A DNA stretch of 64,000 nt, taken from positions 459,001-523,000 of the forward strand of contig OZ037903.1 of NCBI GenBank assembly GCA_964035575.1, given 5' to 3'. The DNA is from Rhynchopus sp. YZ270_cl-10. Its lineage: Eukaryota; Euglenozoa; Diplonemea; Diplonemida; Diplonemidae. Of the stretch, positions 52,901-61,627 are shown piece after piece. Every line of letters starts with the position of its first letter. The stretch's first letter is position 1. A model generated the notes under the pieces. The model was given only the letters and a program-made list of their open reading frames with translations, ran no database searches and had not been told where the DNA came from. Both the position numbers and the translations under genes were made by a program.

Positions 52901-53834
52901 CCTTCCGCAGATTCTCATAAGCAGTGATCTCCGGTTGCAGTGCAAACCGCGTACACTTCTCCCCATCCTGAAGAAGCGCATAGAACGCATGAAAGCTCCG
53001 TGCACTGCTCTCCTCCCCTTCATGCAGTGTCTTCAGAAACACCACACGCTCCACCTCAAGGAAGTACGTCGAAATCTGAGAATACGCAAGCCCGCCAGAC
53101 TTCGTGTCAAAATGGTGTGAAGTGACTCTATGATAACGTGAGGAGTTTGGTGCATCCGCATCAACGCGAGCGTTTCCGAAGCACTCTAGGATGAGATTCG
53201 CGTGGCCCACGAGAGACGAGCCTGCTGGCGTGTCGGGGCATTCCGAAGGCGGTGCTTCGCCGTCCTCAAACTCCGCCCCTAATGAAGACATGAAGGCGAA
53301 GTAGCGGTTCATCACCTTGGCGGTCTCTGTTTGCCCTGCCTGCCGGACACCCCCACAGCAGAGGGTCTGCCCCATGCCTGAGGCCATCATGCGGTCATAC
53401 GCTTCGATGCATTTGCTCCATATTGGGTACATTGTGTCAGACCCCTCATAGTGCGATGTGAGGAAGTGTTTCATGTTCTCGGGTAGGTACGGTGTCGCAG
53501 CACGCGGCATGGAGACGGGGTTGAGCAGGATGGGCACTTCCCCAGCAGCGACGTGGCTGCGTCCTGAGAGGAAACGCTGCAGAAGTGTATGCAGCGCGTG
53601 TGCGGGGTGTGGGTCCTTCAAGGCAATCAGGTTGTCTGCTGCGTAGTCGTTTTCTGGCTCGAAGGGCTTCACATCCGCAGCACCAACCGACACCGGTGCC
53701 ACAGGGCGTGCCGTGTACGTCTCTTCAATGCACATCCCCCGCCGCAGCGATGTGTCCCACTCAGTGACACGCCCCCCCACCCACACATTGTCCGCATTCA
53801 GGAACAAACACCCATCCCCAACGTGTATCTCCAT
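49902..53834 (-). CDS. Divergent myosin heavy chain with degenerate P-loop
   Basis: Single exon, 1310 aa. An SH3-like N-terminus (VWVGGRVTEWD) is followed by a myosin motor fold: DNLIALKDPHPAHALHTLLQ, YPIWSKCIEAYDRMM, P-loop region GVRQAGQTETAKVMNRYFAF, ILECFGNARVDADAPNSSRY, switch II-like VDLSGIAYG, and LWKETFNRTQFQNHIEE. In active myosins the P-loop is GESGAGKT; here the Lys is Gln and the Glu/Ser are changed. Switch II (DIAGFE) reads DLSGIA. Nucleotide hydrolysis is therefore doubtful. The tail (residues about 820-1310) is helical and rich in Glu/Arg, with coiled-coil stretches. A light-chain-like gene lies nearby. It could be a pseudo-ATPase actin-binding scaffold. Confidence 0.88.
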   Translation of the reverse strand: MEIHVGDGCLFLNADNVWVGGRVTEWDTSLRRGMCIEETYTARPVAPVSVGAADVKPFEPENDYAADNLIALKDPHPAHALHTLLQRFLSGRSHVAAGEVPILLNPVSMPRAATPYLPENMKHFLTSHYEGSDTMYPIWSKCIEAYDRMMASGMGQTLCCGGVRQAGQTETAKVMNRYFAFMSSLGAEFEDGEAPPSECPDTPAGSSLVGHANLILECFGNARVDADAPNSSRYHRVTSHHFDTKSGGLAYSQISTYFLEVERVVFLKTLHEGEESSARSFHAFYALLQDGEKCTRFALQPEITAYENLRKGAAHNRDFSSAEELAEVENSLEVCGFDTDAQVCMWSSLAAILHLQKATPDVDAAAVCIGVDPLVLRSHLSLGGVMDVNNEHSTANLHHDKIDAFCKALFASLFEHIVATINDTLRDELLIPTETDTTPIHVVDLSGIAYGTQKFSLGSLRLNTATEVLWKETFNRTQFQNHIEECMREGVKLATPGFYENTTNVKVLGNYLNGVLQICYQSFTPKDAVSLMRRQYYNKSAAPEGFSVRRETHARSQFDPMFYIDDADGDVDPDLAGPPVGFHFNHFCAPHYTRYSLADSDCYRGDATEFDDIFMSSEVGFFVALPPAALCRSAKGFNDTLVAFKKRFLTASGKVDEVGAVHFVLCAATALGWEGYDQTYVGQQLLFLHNFSALLQMQKHGFPVRFSRREFANLFGAPVLRHTQLFKYTLRPVMNIFAPDTPKEISPTRRKRFQEKQHLTPHETLEEYGVGLPYDAQIGSDGVFLKSHVHRRMLQKRSECLLGCAEVVTAFCRAYVANTHTTKAKVREAKPDLVESMKDQIRLQARLAADLIQHEADEPPARAAIEEDQVWDLLDIAGNFAHAFFDVYMQELVRKDTEYRPFIEEDEATAFRDILYEYLGVSLILNEGNEIIERAAILEEEITALDTLFYDNFWEQYAGMQRQREEDEEAEEREMHEVLQAYDRATLETECLEKLKPYTIRQEALTRGDIIRAEAEEWEDLHAELQFMYLDVFGEDLCLEEELGRYGYRGVGGILVEEAESWKKLCRDMAESGAFLLASETIHRQPGMEQTARNDIEEQQRVAFLHLRCDYINQSAPHKVHAIYTKHHAGREFLLAEEHAAVKQILSLFYDDKIFLLLGRSRESEVVSRKMVEKMQRDAKRRLVGKWRRMFVQVEEEKHREVMHAVDEVQRQELDYRRHAATREIQQRLELRVRFEVEKKHWLALHRNNTADRMERDARALELTRRHYLQLEQAKYNTERLNRQTSLAAAQSLEHLHTNQIQPPHRDFLR

Positions 53835-54361
53835 TTGTCCTGTTTTTTCAGGTGTGTATCATTCTCCTGAGTGTATGAAGGTGGGGAGTTGTGGGGAGGA
53901 GGTGAGAGGGTGTTGCAGCAATGTGTTTCTAGACTCCAACCTTAACACTTTACACCTGCGGGTAGTGACGGTGCAAAGCTGACTCGGGTGTCATGATGAA
54001 TGGAACGGAAAGGGATGTGTTTCTAGACTCCAACCTTAACACTTTGCACCTGCGGGTAGTGACGGTGCAAAGCTGACTCGGGTGTCATGAATACAATAGA
54101 ATGGAATACAGTGGGGGGAATGTAAAAAAGGGAGTGGACTTTTTTTTTTTTGCAAACGATTCGTTGAAATCATTTTGATGATACGTTTTCCTATCTTGAC
54201 TCGTTCTTTGCCAAATTTTTATTTTCTTCTGATAAGGAAAAAATTCCTTCAAAAAGATAACACACTGTTCAACAGCAACTTCAAAAGCAATAACCCCAAT
54301 AACAATTCGCGACCTTCATTTATCCTTAATCGCTGTGATGTTTGAAACACTGGCCGGGTGT
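53835..54361. other. Region upstream of the myosin gene
   Basis: Two 76-bp direct copies with a strong hairpin (listed separately) lie 90-260 bp upstream of the myosin start codon. The remainder, 54091-54361, is A/T-rich and is the 3' flank of the uS5 gene. Confidence 0.5.
53921..54090. repeat. Tandem 76-bp repeat with hairpin, upstream of myosin
   Basis: Copies at 53921-53996 and 54015-54090, differing at one base seen (TTTACACC versus TTTGCACC). In copy 2, CTTTGCACC pairs perfectly with GGTGCAAAG across a 13-nt loop; in copy 1 the changed base breaks one pair. The spacing is 94 bp. It could be a promoter or 5'UTR element of the myosin gene. Confidence 0.75.
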
Positions 54362-56228
54362 TTAGGCCTCAACGTGCTTGACGGCGGTGGCGAGCACCTT
54401 GCTGTACTCCTGTGGGGGTGAGGGAGTGGAAGGGAAGGAGGCAAACAAAGACATACTGCGTAGGGGTCCTTCGACAGGCGGGTCTCGGCCCACAGGTCAG
54501 GGGTCAGGTATCCGTAGGTCTTGCCGAGGGCAGCGAACACGGCCTTCACGAAGTTACCCATGGTCCTGGTGGCACCAATGGAGCAGGTGAAGCAGTCGTC
54601 CACTCCGGCCAGGGAGAGCAGCTGTGATATTGTGTTCATGGGTGGTGTGGTGTGGTGTAATGTGATTGATGCCTAGTGAGGGTAATTCTTGCGCAGAATA
54701 TGGCCCTTTGGTGTGGTGTAATGTGATGTGGTATGTGGTATGAGTGGAAGAAGTGGAAAAGGTCGTGAATGTGAAAGTAAAGTGAGCTGTGGTGCACATA
54801 TTTCATACCTTCTTGGACACAGGGGATCCGACCAGACCGGTTCCCTTGGGGGCAGGGATAAGACGGACACGCACGGAACCACACTTACCGGTGACCTGAG
54901 AGAGAGATGATACAGAAGGGAAAGATATATGGAGAATAGTGGAAACATAATAATCAAATGCACACAAAAACACATCAAAAAAACTTGACTTGAAATACAA
55001 CAGCCCGCTCGTGACAGTGTACCTTGGTACATGACCAAAAAAAATGCTGGGATAGAAGAGGTCGGACGACACCGACGACTGAGGATAATGGATAACATCA
55101 TGAACAAATGTAACCTCCCCGTTCAATCGGGAGGTTCACTTCTCGAACCCTTATTATGGATAGCACAGCTGAGCTCCGTTTTCTGAATGCGAGGCTGATG
55201 AAGTTGAGGGAGACGATTGTATTACTTGTACCGTTTACTGATGCAGTGGATGGAAGAGCGAAGCTCTTCGCCGAAATCGCCCATCTCAAGGGGGCGTTAC
55301 AGGTATGGTGGAAGCAGTTTTACGGCTGGACAAAAGAAGCTACCATGCTCTGCACTCACCCCTTTCCAATCAGCCATTCTCCTGAGCAAAACGCTTGCCG
55401 CGTGCACTACTGAAAATAGTGCGACGTAAAAGAGGGATGGCGCCAGTACGATGCAAAAAATTTCGACGCACAACTGCGGAAAGTCCAAACAGGGTCTTCA
55501 CTCGTTGGTAAACATAGTACAGAATCGTACGATTTAAAAAAAAAAATTTTGAAAACTTGGTTGTATTAGTGTACCCACCCTTGAGTATGCTCCACTATAC
55601 TTAACACTTTTACGTCACCGCAGACGAACGCGATTGTGTGGCAGATGTCACATTAATGTCGCTGACTTTTATTGGTTAGCTTTTTCAGTCGACGCTCTGA
55701 GGGTGCGCACATCTAACATCAAACGTCAAACAAAAGACATACCTTGCAGGGCACGGTGTGGGGGTTTCCAAGCTTGGTTCCCCAGTATCCACGACGGATC
55801 GGGATGAGGGAGAGCTTGGCCAGGATGATGGCGGAACGGATGGCGGTGGCAACTTCCTTGGAGCACTTGACTCCCAGGCCGATGTGTCCGTTGCTGTCTC
55901 CGACAACGATGAAGGCCTTGAAGCGGGTACGCTGTCCGGCGGAGGTCTGCTTCTGCACAGGCATGATCTTCATCACCTCGTCCTTCAGGGGCTTGTCCTT
56001 GGGGTAGAACGAGTCCACGATCTGGTGCTCCTTGATGGGGAGGGAGTGCAGGTAGATCTCCTCAAGGGACTTGATGTGTCCCTCCTTGACAAGACGGCCA
56101 AGCTTGGTGATCGGCTGCCACTGCTCCTCCTGCTTCGGGCCCTGGCCCTGCTTGGCTCCACGGCGTCCACGTCCGAATCCTCCCTGCTTCTTGTCTCCGG
56201 CGGGCTTGGCGGCGGCGGCGTCGGCCAT
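54362..56228 (-). CDS. RPS2: Cytosolic 40S ribosomal protein uS5 (RPS2)
   Basis: Four exons join in frame: 55743-56228, 54809-54895, 54457-54621 and 54362-54409 (261 aa, normal length). It is a universal small-subunit protein at the mRNA entry site. It has an RG-rich N-terminus (GGFGRGRRG), [20 protein letters not shown], the uS5 core [48 protein letters not shown] and [20 protein letters not shown]. All donors are GTATGT or GTATGA. Intron 1 (54896-55742) is 847 nt, far longer than the other two, and carries a family A' element plus a plus-strand open stretch. Confidence 0.97.
54989..55035 (-). repeat. Family A' element in RPS2 intron 1
   Basis: + strand TTGAAATACAACAGCCCGC then TCGTGACAGTGTACCTTGG. 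Loop ACGAG..GG in minus sense with one C-to-G change; the tail is about 93 nt from the acceptor. Confidence 0.75.
55155..55302 (+). other. Possible plus-strand exon nested in RPS2 intron 1
   Basis: ATG-started open stretch of about 48 codons ([20 protein letters not shown]...) with a heptad-like pattern, ending at ACAG followed by GTATGG, the local donor consensus. No downstream exon was identified, so it is a candidate only. Confidence 0.25.
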
Positions 56229-57114
56229 TGTGTTGTCTGGTGTTGTTGAAAGAACTGAGAATCTGTAGGAATAAAGTATAAGAGGAGAGTAGGAAAAAAC
56301 CAACGCAACTTGAAGTTCACAAAAGGGCTACTAGAATTTTTTTTTTTTTTCAGCTCGTTTTTCCGACAATGAAAGGACGATTCTTTGCCATAATTAACTG
56401 TAAAAAAACCCCCCCCAATTCCGTACACAGAAGGTGTTACCAACCGACCCACCTTACACCCGAATGAAAGATGCTTGAGGTGTGCACGTTTTAGAGAAAA
56501 AATGCACAGTCAATGAGTGGTAAAGCCCCCTCACACAACGTTTGCACTAAGGCGCCCTTACCCCTATGCTCTTGCAACACCTAGCTAAACTAGGGCAAAA
56601 ATTTTTTTTGCTGCATCGGCAAAAATCAATCCGAAGACGGATTACGTACACAAAAAATATCTCCCGAAGGATACTGAATTTCAATGGTTCAAATGCACAT
56701 CATCCATCCCATATAAATTTCGTTTCGTTTCTTTTTTTGCAAAACACTCGAATTCCGATAGAACGAAACACGCAGAGTTTTGTACTATTTTTTTTATCAC
56801 TTTCAAATCATTTTTGTTGAAGGCTCCAAAGGTAGCTAGATGAATGGGGAAACTGCATTTTGTTTATCATTTTTTTTTCCTTCTTTTTTTTGGTTGCATT
56901 TGACAACCCAAAAGGTGGGTTCTGCTTTTTTTTTATTTTTTCGTTTTGTTGCTTATTTTTTTACTGCGATTCCTAACGTGGAGTCCAGAAATCACAGGAG
57001 AAAGAAATAAAAATGCAGAAAGTCAAAAATAGTCAATACAGGTTCTCTCTCTCTCTCTCTCTCTCTTCCCCTCTCTCTTGAAATCTGTTACCTTGTGTCG
57101 ATACCAAGCATCGA

Positions 57115-57183
57115 AGGTTCAGTGGTTATACAGGGGATAGGGTGTTGCTCGATAGAAAGAGCGCACCCTCAAGCAGAGAACCT
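57115..57183 (+). ncRNA. Candidate structured RNA
   Basis: AGGTTC at the 5' end pairs with GAACCT at the 3' end. Inside, GGGTG..GCTC pairs with GAGC..CACCC around a loop GATAGAAA. The size is tRNA-like and the left part reads AGTGGTTATA, but there is no T-arm, so it is not a standard tRNA. The strand is not certain. Confidence 0.3.
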
Positions 57184-57240
57184 GAATATCTTTGTTCGTT
57201 TATGACAGCACTTATTTAAAAATATATAAAAAAGGAGAGA

Positions 57241-57290
57241 AAGTTTTGTACTGTTTGATCCTAAGCCTCAGTGTGCTTGGTCACCTAATA
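57241..57290 (-). repeat. Family A hairpin, loop variant
   Basis: In minus sense TGA CCAAGC ACACTGAG GCTTAG GA TCA: the stem and GA bulge are intact, with a G-T pair replacing one Watson-Crick pair, while the loop is changed to ACACTGAG. Confidence 0.65.
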
Positions 57291-57709
57291 CAAAAAAAAA
57301 AAAAAAAACACACAACAAGTGAAAGAATCTATTGGGGAAAAGAGGTGGCGGCAGAGACAGAAACGGCGACGCAGAGTGCTATATCTATTGCGAGAGTTCG
57401 TGTGATGTCACCTGTTAGGAAGTGGGGTGTATATTTGAGTAATAAGTGAAAGGTAAAAAGAAAGCTTGAATTGAATGTGTCTCCCATCCTGCTACACCCA
57501 CTCTTAGCCATAAAACCACCCCAAGTGCAAGATTCACAGAAATCCACTAAAATGTCCTCCTTGTGCGGAAGTTCCCCGGACCCGATGGTGCGTGCCGTGT
57601 CACGAAGGACGCGAGGGAGGTCCAAGTCTTGAAGACCAGGATGTTTCATTGGTACATAAAACAAGTAGAACAAAGATTCTCGCCCCCTATCGAGGCCTAC
57701 ACCAACTGT

Positions 57710-58350
57710 GATGAGATCCCATACCCCCCAGTGGGGAATATGGCTTGCCGCACAAGTGTGCGTTATTGGCTTCGCCAATGCCGGGAGTGCCACCCACAAT
57801 AGTTGCGAAGTCTATGCTGCTTGGTATGGTTCAATGTTTGGATGTGCACGTCTTCGCACGCTTCCGAGATGGTGCAGTGCTTGGTGTTCACTTCCAGGTT
57901 TTGGGATGCGTTCGTGCTCAGAGGAAATCGTTTTCCGCCGCTTTCCAGCAAATAGCGGAGGGCTTCAGATCCGACAAACCAGTGGTTGTGCTGCTGGGCC
58001 TGAGAGCTGTAGTACAGCACCAGAAGGGGGCACAGTGGACCAGCCAGCAGCAAGATGTCCAAGAGGTGTACATGCTGTTCATGGATCACTTGGCAGAGAA
58101 CTTGCGCCGCTTTTATGTGGCTCTCTGGGCACTCATCGGTGGAATAAGGAGGAGCCTCTGGAGGCTGCTGCGTTGCATGACTTTGGACACTGGCGGAACA
58201 ATTCTGAAGTTACGGATTTGTTCTGCGTGCAATTTGCCAGTCGAGTCTACCAAAATCCTGGATATGTGCGTAGACGAACACCTCCAGACGAAGAGCACCG
58301 CATCGGCCCGCAAAATCACCCAACGATGTTCCGGGCAGCCTTGCTAAGGT
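57710..58350 (+). pseudogene. Ubiquitin-specific protease (USP) relic
   Basis: One frame (57745-58347) has clear USP features: FSAAFQQIAEGFRSD, then WTSQQQDVQEVYMLFMDHL, the QQDAQEF box of USPs, and ICSACNLPVESTKILDMCVD, the zinc-knuckle region. The catalytic Cys box and the C-terminal His box are not found in this frame. A degraded GFANAGSATHNS, resembling the GLxNxGNTCYxNS Cys box without its Cys, is readable in another frame just upstream. Stops end the frame on both sides. It is the only recognisable coding block on the plus strand, and is probably a decayed or inserted copy. Confidence 0.6.
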
Positions 58351-59108
58351 CACGAGAACTTTCCACTTTGAGGATAGTTTCCGTGAGCTGGGGTATTGGC
58401 AACCTTCGGTGGAGAATATCCAGCTCCGCTGCCTCAAAGACTACAGGTGTGACACATCAGTTGTAAACATCATAACAGAAACGCCATCGTTGCAATGGAC
58501 TGGAGACCGGATTCAGATCTGGACAGGAGAACCCAGGACGAAGTTGAGCGTGTGGAAGAGGAAATGGCGCTCTAAGGGAGAGTTGCCGTCAGGGAGAGAG
58601 AGTGTCCGCTTGGCGGGTTGCTGTGCCTGGAACAAGGCAGCAGACGCTGTAGCAGTTCCTGCACCACCGGTGTCTATACAACCAGTTCCTGCACCGACAA
58701 CCGTTGCAGAGACACTGGTAAGAAAACGTCCACTTCTCCGCCAGGCCCACAACCCCCAGCAAAGCGCACGCGTAATAAAAGTCCGCGGAGTGCCAAATTT
58801 GAAAATCTAAAGACAAATATACAAATCACTACACTCAGACGTGTCCTTTGCGACCATTGTCTTAAAACATAGTTTTTTCCCCTTTCTTGTTCCCTTTCAA
58901 CCCCGGTTCATCAGATGCTCTTCAATCTGTCTTTTTCTCTCCCACCCCAAGGCCACCCCCTCCCCCCTATTATTATGGTAATAAGTCCACCGTAATAATG
59001 ACCCACCCCCCCTTTACTAGCTTCACTGTGTTTTAGAGGTCAAAACAGGTCTGCGTGAGGCACTGTACACAAAAGGTACGATTTGTCTGATCTACGCAAT
59101 ACCCAAAC
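58351..59108. other. Region between the USP relic and SEC13
   Basis: A plus-strand open stretch 58409-58810 (Val/Pro/Ala-rich at its end) may be the continuation of the relic in another frame, but has no recognised box. 58811-59108 shows nothing definite. Confidence 0.35.
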
Positions 59109-61499
59109 CTATCGGCGACATACCTGTTTCCATTCAGCAGCATTCGCAAGGTTGACGTTCTTGAAGACGTATGCCTTGTGGTCTGCACACGACGCTGCTA
59201 ACAACGTCTCCTGCTCACTCCACGACACTTTCCGCACCTCCGCGGGAAGCGTAAGCTGCGCAAGCATCACCCAATGCGATTTGTCCTTCGCCTCTTTCCT
59301 CAACCACAAAAAGACTCTGTTCCCTGAGCTTGCCGCCATAAGCGAGGATCCTTGAAACGGCGACGGGCAGAACGCAACGTCACGCACCCATTCCTGAAAG
59401 ATGTGATTTTGTTATTACAGTGCACGCGGTAATTATGTCGTCTTTATTTAGGTCGGTTTTAATGATGTCGTTTTTTGTGTGTCGGAATCGAAAAAAATGA
59501 CCGATTTTCGATTTTTGGGCTTTATTTATTTATTTATTTTCAGTTTGGCCGGGGGCGGAGCCCCCGGCCAAACGGTACGCTACATTTGGAGTGGGTGTGG
59601 GTGTGAGTGTGAGTGAGTGGGTGGGAGTGGGCGCGGAGTGGGTGTGGAAAAAATATTCCAAGTTCTAAGTCCTCGTAGCTCTGGCAGCCGAAGTCGTTCC
59701 CGCCATGTCAGTGAGCGTACGAATGTCCTCATTGGACAGGGATGCCTTCACGGCGGTTGAAGGGGTGATGTTGGCCTCCGCCGTTGCACTTGCAACCTCC
59801 TACGAAACCAGGTGAGCGTCCATTAGTGTATGTTTAGGTTATGAAACTGGGTATTGTTTTGTGGGAGGAATGTATGTGTTTGTGTGGTTGTGACTCGCGA
59901 AGCGAGCCACGGTACGATGGAGCGATTAATGGCGCTCTTGATTTTGGCGGTTTTAATAATGTCGTTTTTTGGGTGTCGGAAGGGGGGTAAACCGACATAA
60001 TTAAAAACGACATAATAGAAACTTGGACTGTAATTTGTTGTTGTTATTATGTTGAATCTCACCTATTAGCACCCACCCGGCCAAAGCTGTTGTACCAAAG
60101 GAAGACGTAGTTTGTCCTCAACCCAGGGTTGAAAATCCCGGGCTTCCACAGCTAGCAAAATTAATTCGAAGCCCGGGTTTGTACCGGGCTTGGTTTTTTG
60201 GTGAAAATAATTAAAATACTGGTGGCTGTAAACCCAATTGATAGCAATTCGTGCACCAGGCGCACGTGGTACACGAATTGTAAGTAGCCAGTACATTTAT
60301 AACAAAGAAAGGGCGGTCATGGCACCCAAAGGTTCCTAGCGAAGCCGCGGTACGCAACATTTCAAAAAATTGCGCGCACATTTTTACAGCCAAACTATGT
60401 CAGGGAAGGGTGGGTTGCAATCTTGCGCCGCAGGCGCACGGTACGCTACTTTTGTAATTTCGCCATGATGCATGCTTCCTTTTCCTTCGGCGTTTGACCA
60501 ATTGAGTCGCGTTCTGGCTGTGACGGGGGTGTGGGTAACCCTTGAGTATAGCAGGGCTGCACCCTGAGGCTACACCCCCCGGAGTGGGGTGGGGCAGCCC
60601 ACCCCAGAAAAGTTAAAACCCGGGGAAAACCCAGGCTTAAGCCCGGGTAAACCCGGGCTTCGAACCCGGGCTTGCTCTGCGCAAAATTAATTAAGCCCGG
60701 GTTTTCCCGGGCTTACTGCCCAAGATTTTCACCGCTGCCTCAACCCTTAAGAGAGGGGCTTTATGAAGGGGTGTGTGTTATGTTTGTAATAAGTTTCGCT
60801 GGAACGATGACCGTACATAGCAATTCACGCCAAGAGGTCATATCCTCCCTTCTGTGCAGAGACCAGCAGAGCACCCAGTCTTCCGTTGCATAGTGAAAAC
60901 CCCCCTTGTGAACATACCGCGTATGCCCGCATGCCCTCTGGAAGCAGGGTGCGTTCTAATTCGAAGTTTAGCGCATCCGGCTTTCTCACCCACACCTTCA
61001 GAAGGTTGTCTGCACCGCCGGACGCCACACGCTGCTCACCGGTGGATGTGGACACCAATTCCCAGGCAACACAGTTAGCACCTATCTGATGTGCGTCGGG
61101 AATGGTTGCGACGTGCCATGCAGGCTGTGTGGGGTCGTATGTCAGCACTGTGATTGTCGAGTCAGACGAGCACGACGCAAGCATCGCATTCGCGAACGTA
61201 GACGGCGCCCATGATATCCCGTTCACCGACGACGAATGCCCAGAGTATTCATAAATTTTCGCATACTTCCCCGAATGTTGATCCCGCTGCGACACCACAA
61301 CCTTCTGGTCATACCCGCAAGATGCAAGCGGACTCCCATATTTCGGATGACCCCACGCCACAGACCAAACAGGCCCGCTGTGCACGTCCAGTGTGTCCAC
61401 CTCTACAGGTTGGTCCTGGATCACATCGAATATTTTAATTGCTGCATCGCTTGAGCACGTTGCAAGAAGACGGCCGTAGAAATCGTATTGCGCATCATG
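59109..61499 (-). CDS. SEC13: SEC13 (WD40 coat/nuclear pore protein), 5' end not found
   Basis: Exons 60918-61499 and 59109-59393 join in frame (288 codons seen). SEC13 is a six-bladed propeller shared by COPII coats and the Nup84 complex. Hallmarks: HDAQYDFYGRLLATCSSDAA, GPVWSVAWGHPKYGSPLASC, YDQKVVVSQRD, SSVNGISWAP, IGANCVAWE, and SGGADNLLKVW. The first about 10-15 residues must lie in an exon upstream of 61499 (after acceptor TTTACAG), which I could not find up to 64000. The intron 59394-60917 is 1.5 kb and filled with hairpin clusters. The last residues run through a possible donor (GTATGT) into a stop at 59109, so the very C-terminus is uncertain. Confidence 0.88.
59544..59572. repeat. 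GC-rich perfect hairpin with CGGTACGC motif (SEC13 intron)
   Basis: 13-bp arms TTTGGCCGGGGGC and GCCCCCGGCCAAA with loop GGA, followed at once by CGGTACGCTACATTT. Confidence 0.85.
59894..59906. repeat. CTCGC-GAA-GCGAG hairpin with CGGTACG motif
   Basis: 5-bp arms with loop GAA, followed by CCACGGTACGATGG. Confidence 0.65.
60100..60725. repeat. AAGCCCGGG palindrome cluster in the SEC13 intron
   Basis: Many copies of AAGCCCGGG/CCCGGGCTT in both orientations (near 60130-60190 and 60610-60715), some separated by AAAATTAATT. They can fold into a large branched structure. A GCGCC-GCA-GGCGC hairpin with ACGGTACGCTAC lies at 60425-60449, and a CCGCGGTACGCAAC motif near 60345. Confidence 0.65.
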
Positions 61500-61627
61500 C
61501 TGTAAAGAAGAGAGAGTAGGAAGTGAGAGTATTATTTGATTGTATGAGAAAACCCGTTGCAGTGCAGGCGATGTAATTAATAACTATTGGCATTACAGGG
61601 GGGGTGGCAAAAAGTCGTGTTGTGAAA

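Larger units (their letters stand above)
56229..57707. other. Gene-free stretch upstream of RPS2
   Basis: Contains a (CT)n run (57043-57068), a stem-closed 69-nt structure (57115-57183) and a family A-like hairpin (57241-57290). 56230-57040 is T-rich with no coding signal. Confidence 0.5.
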
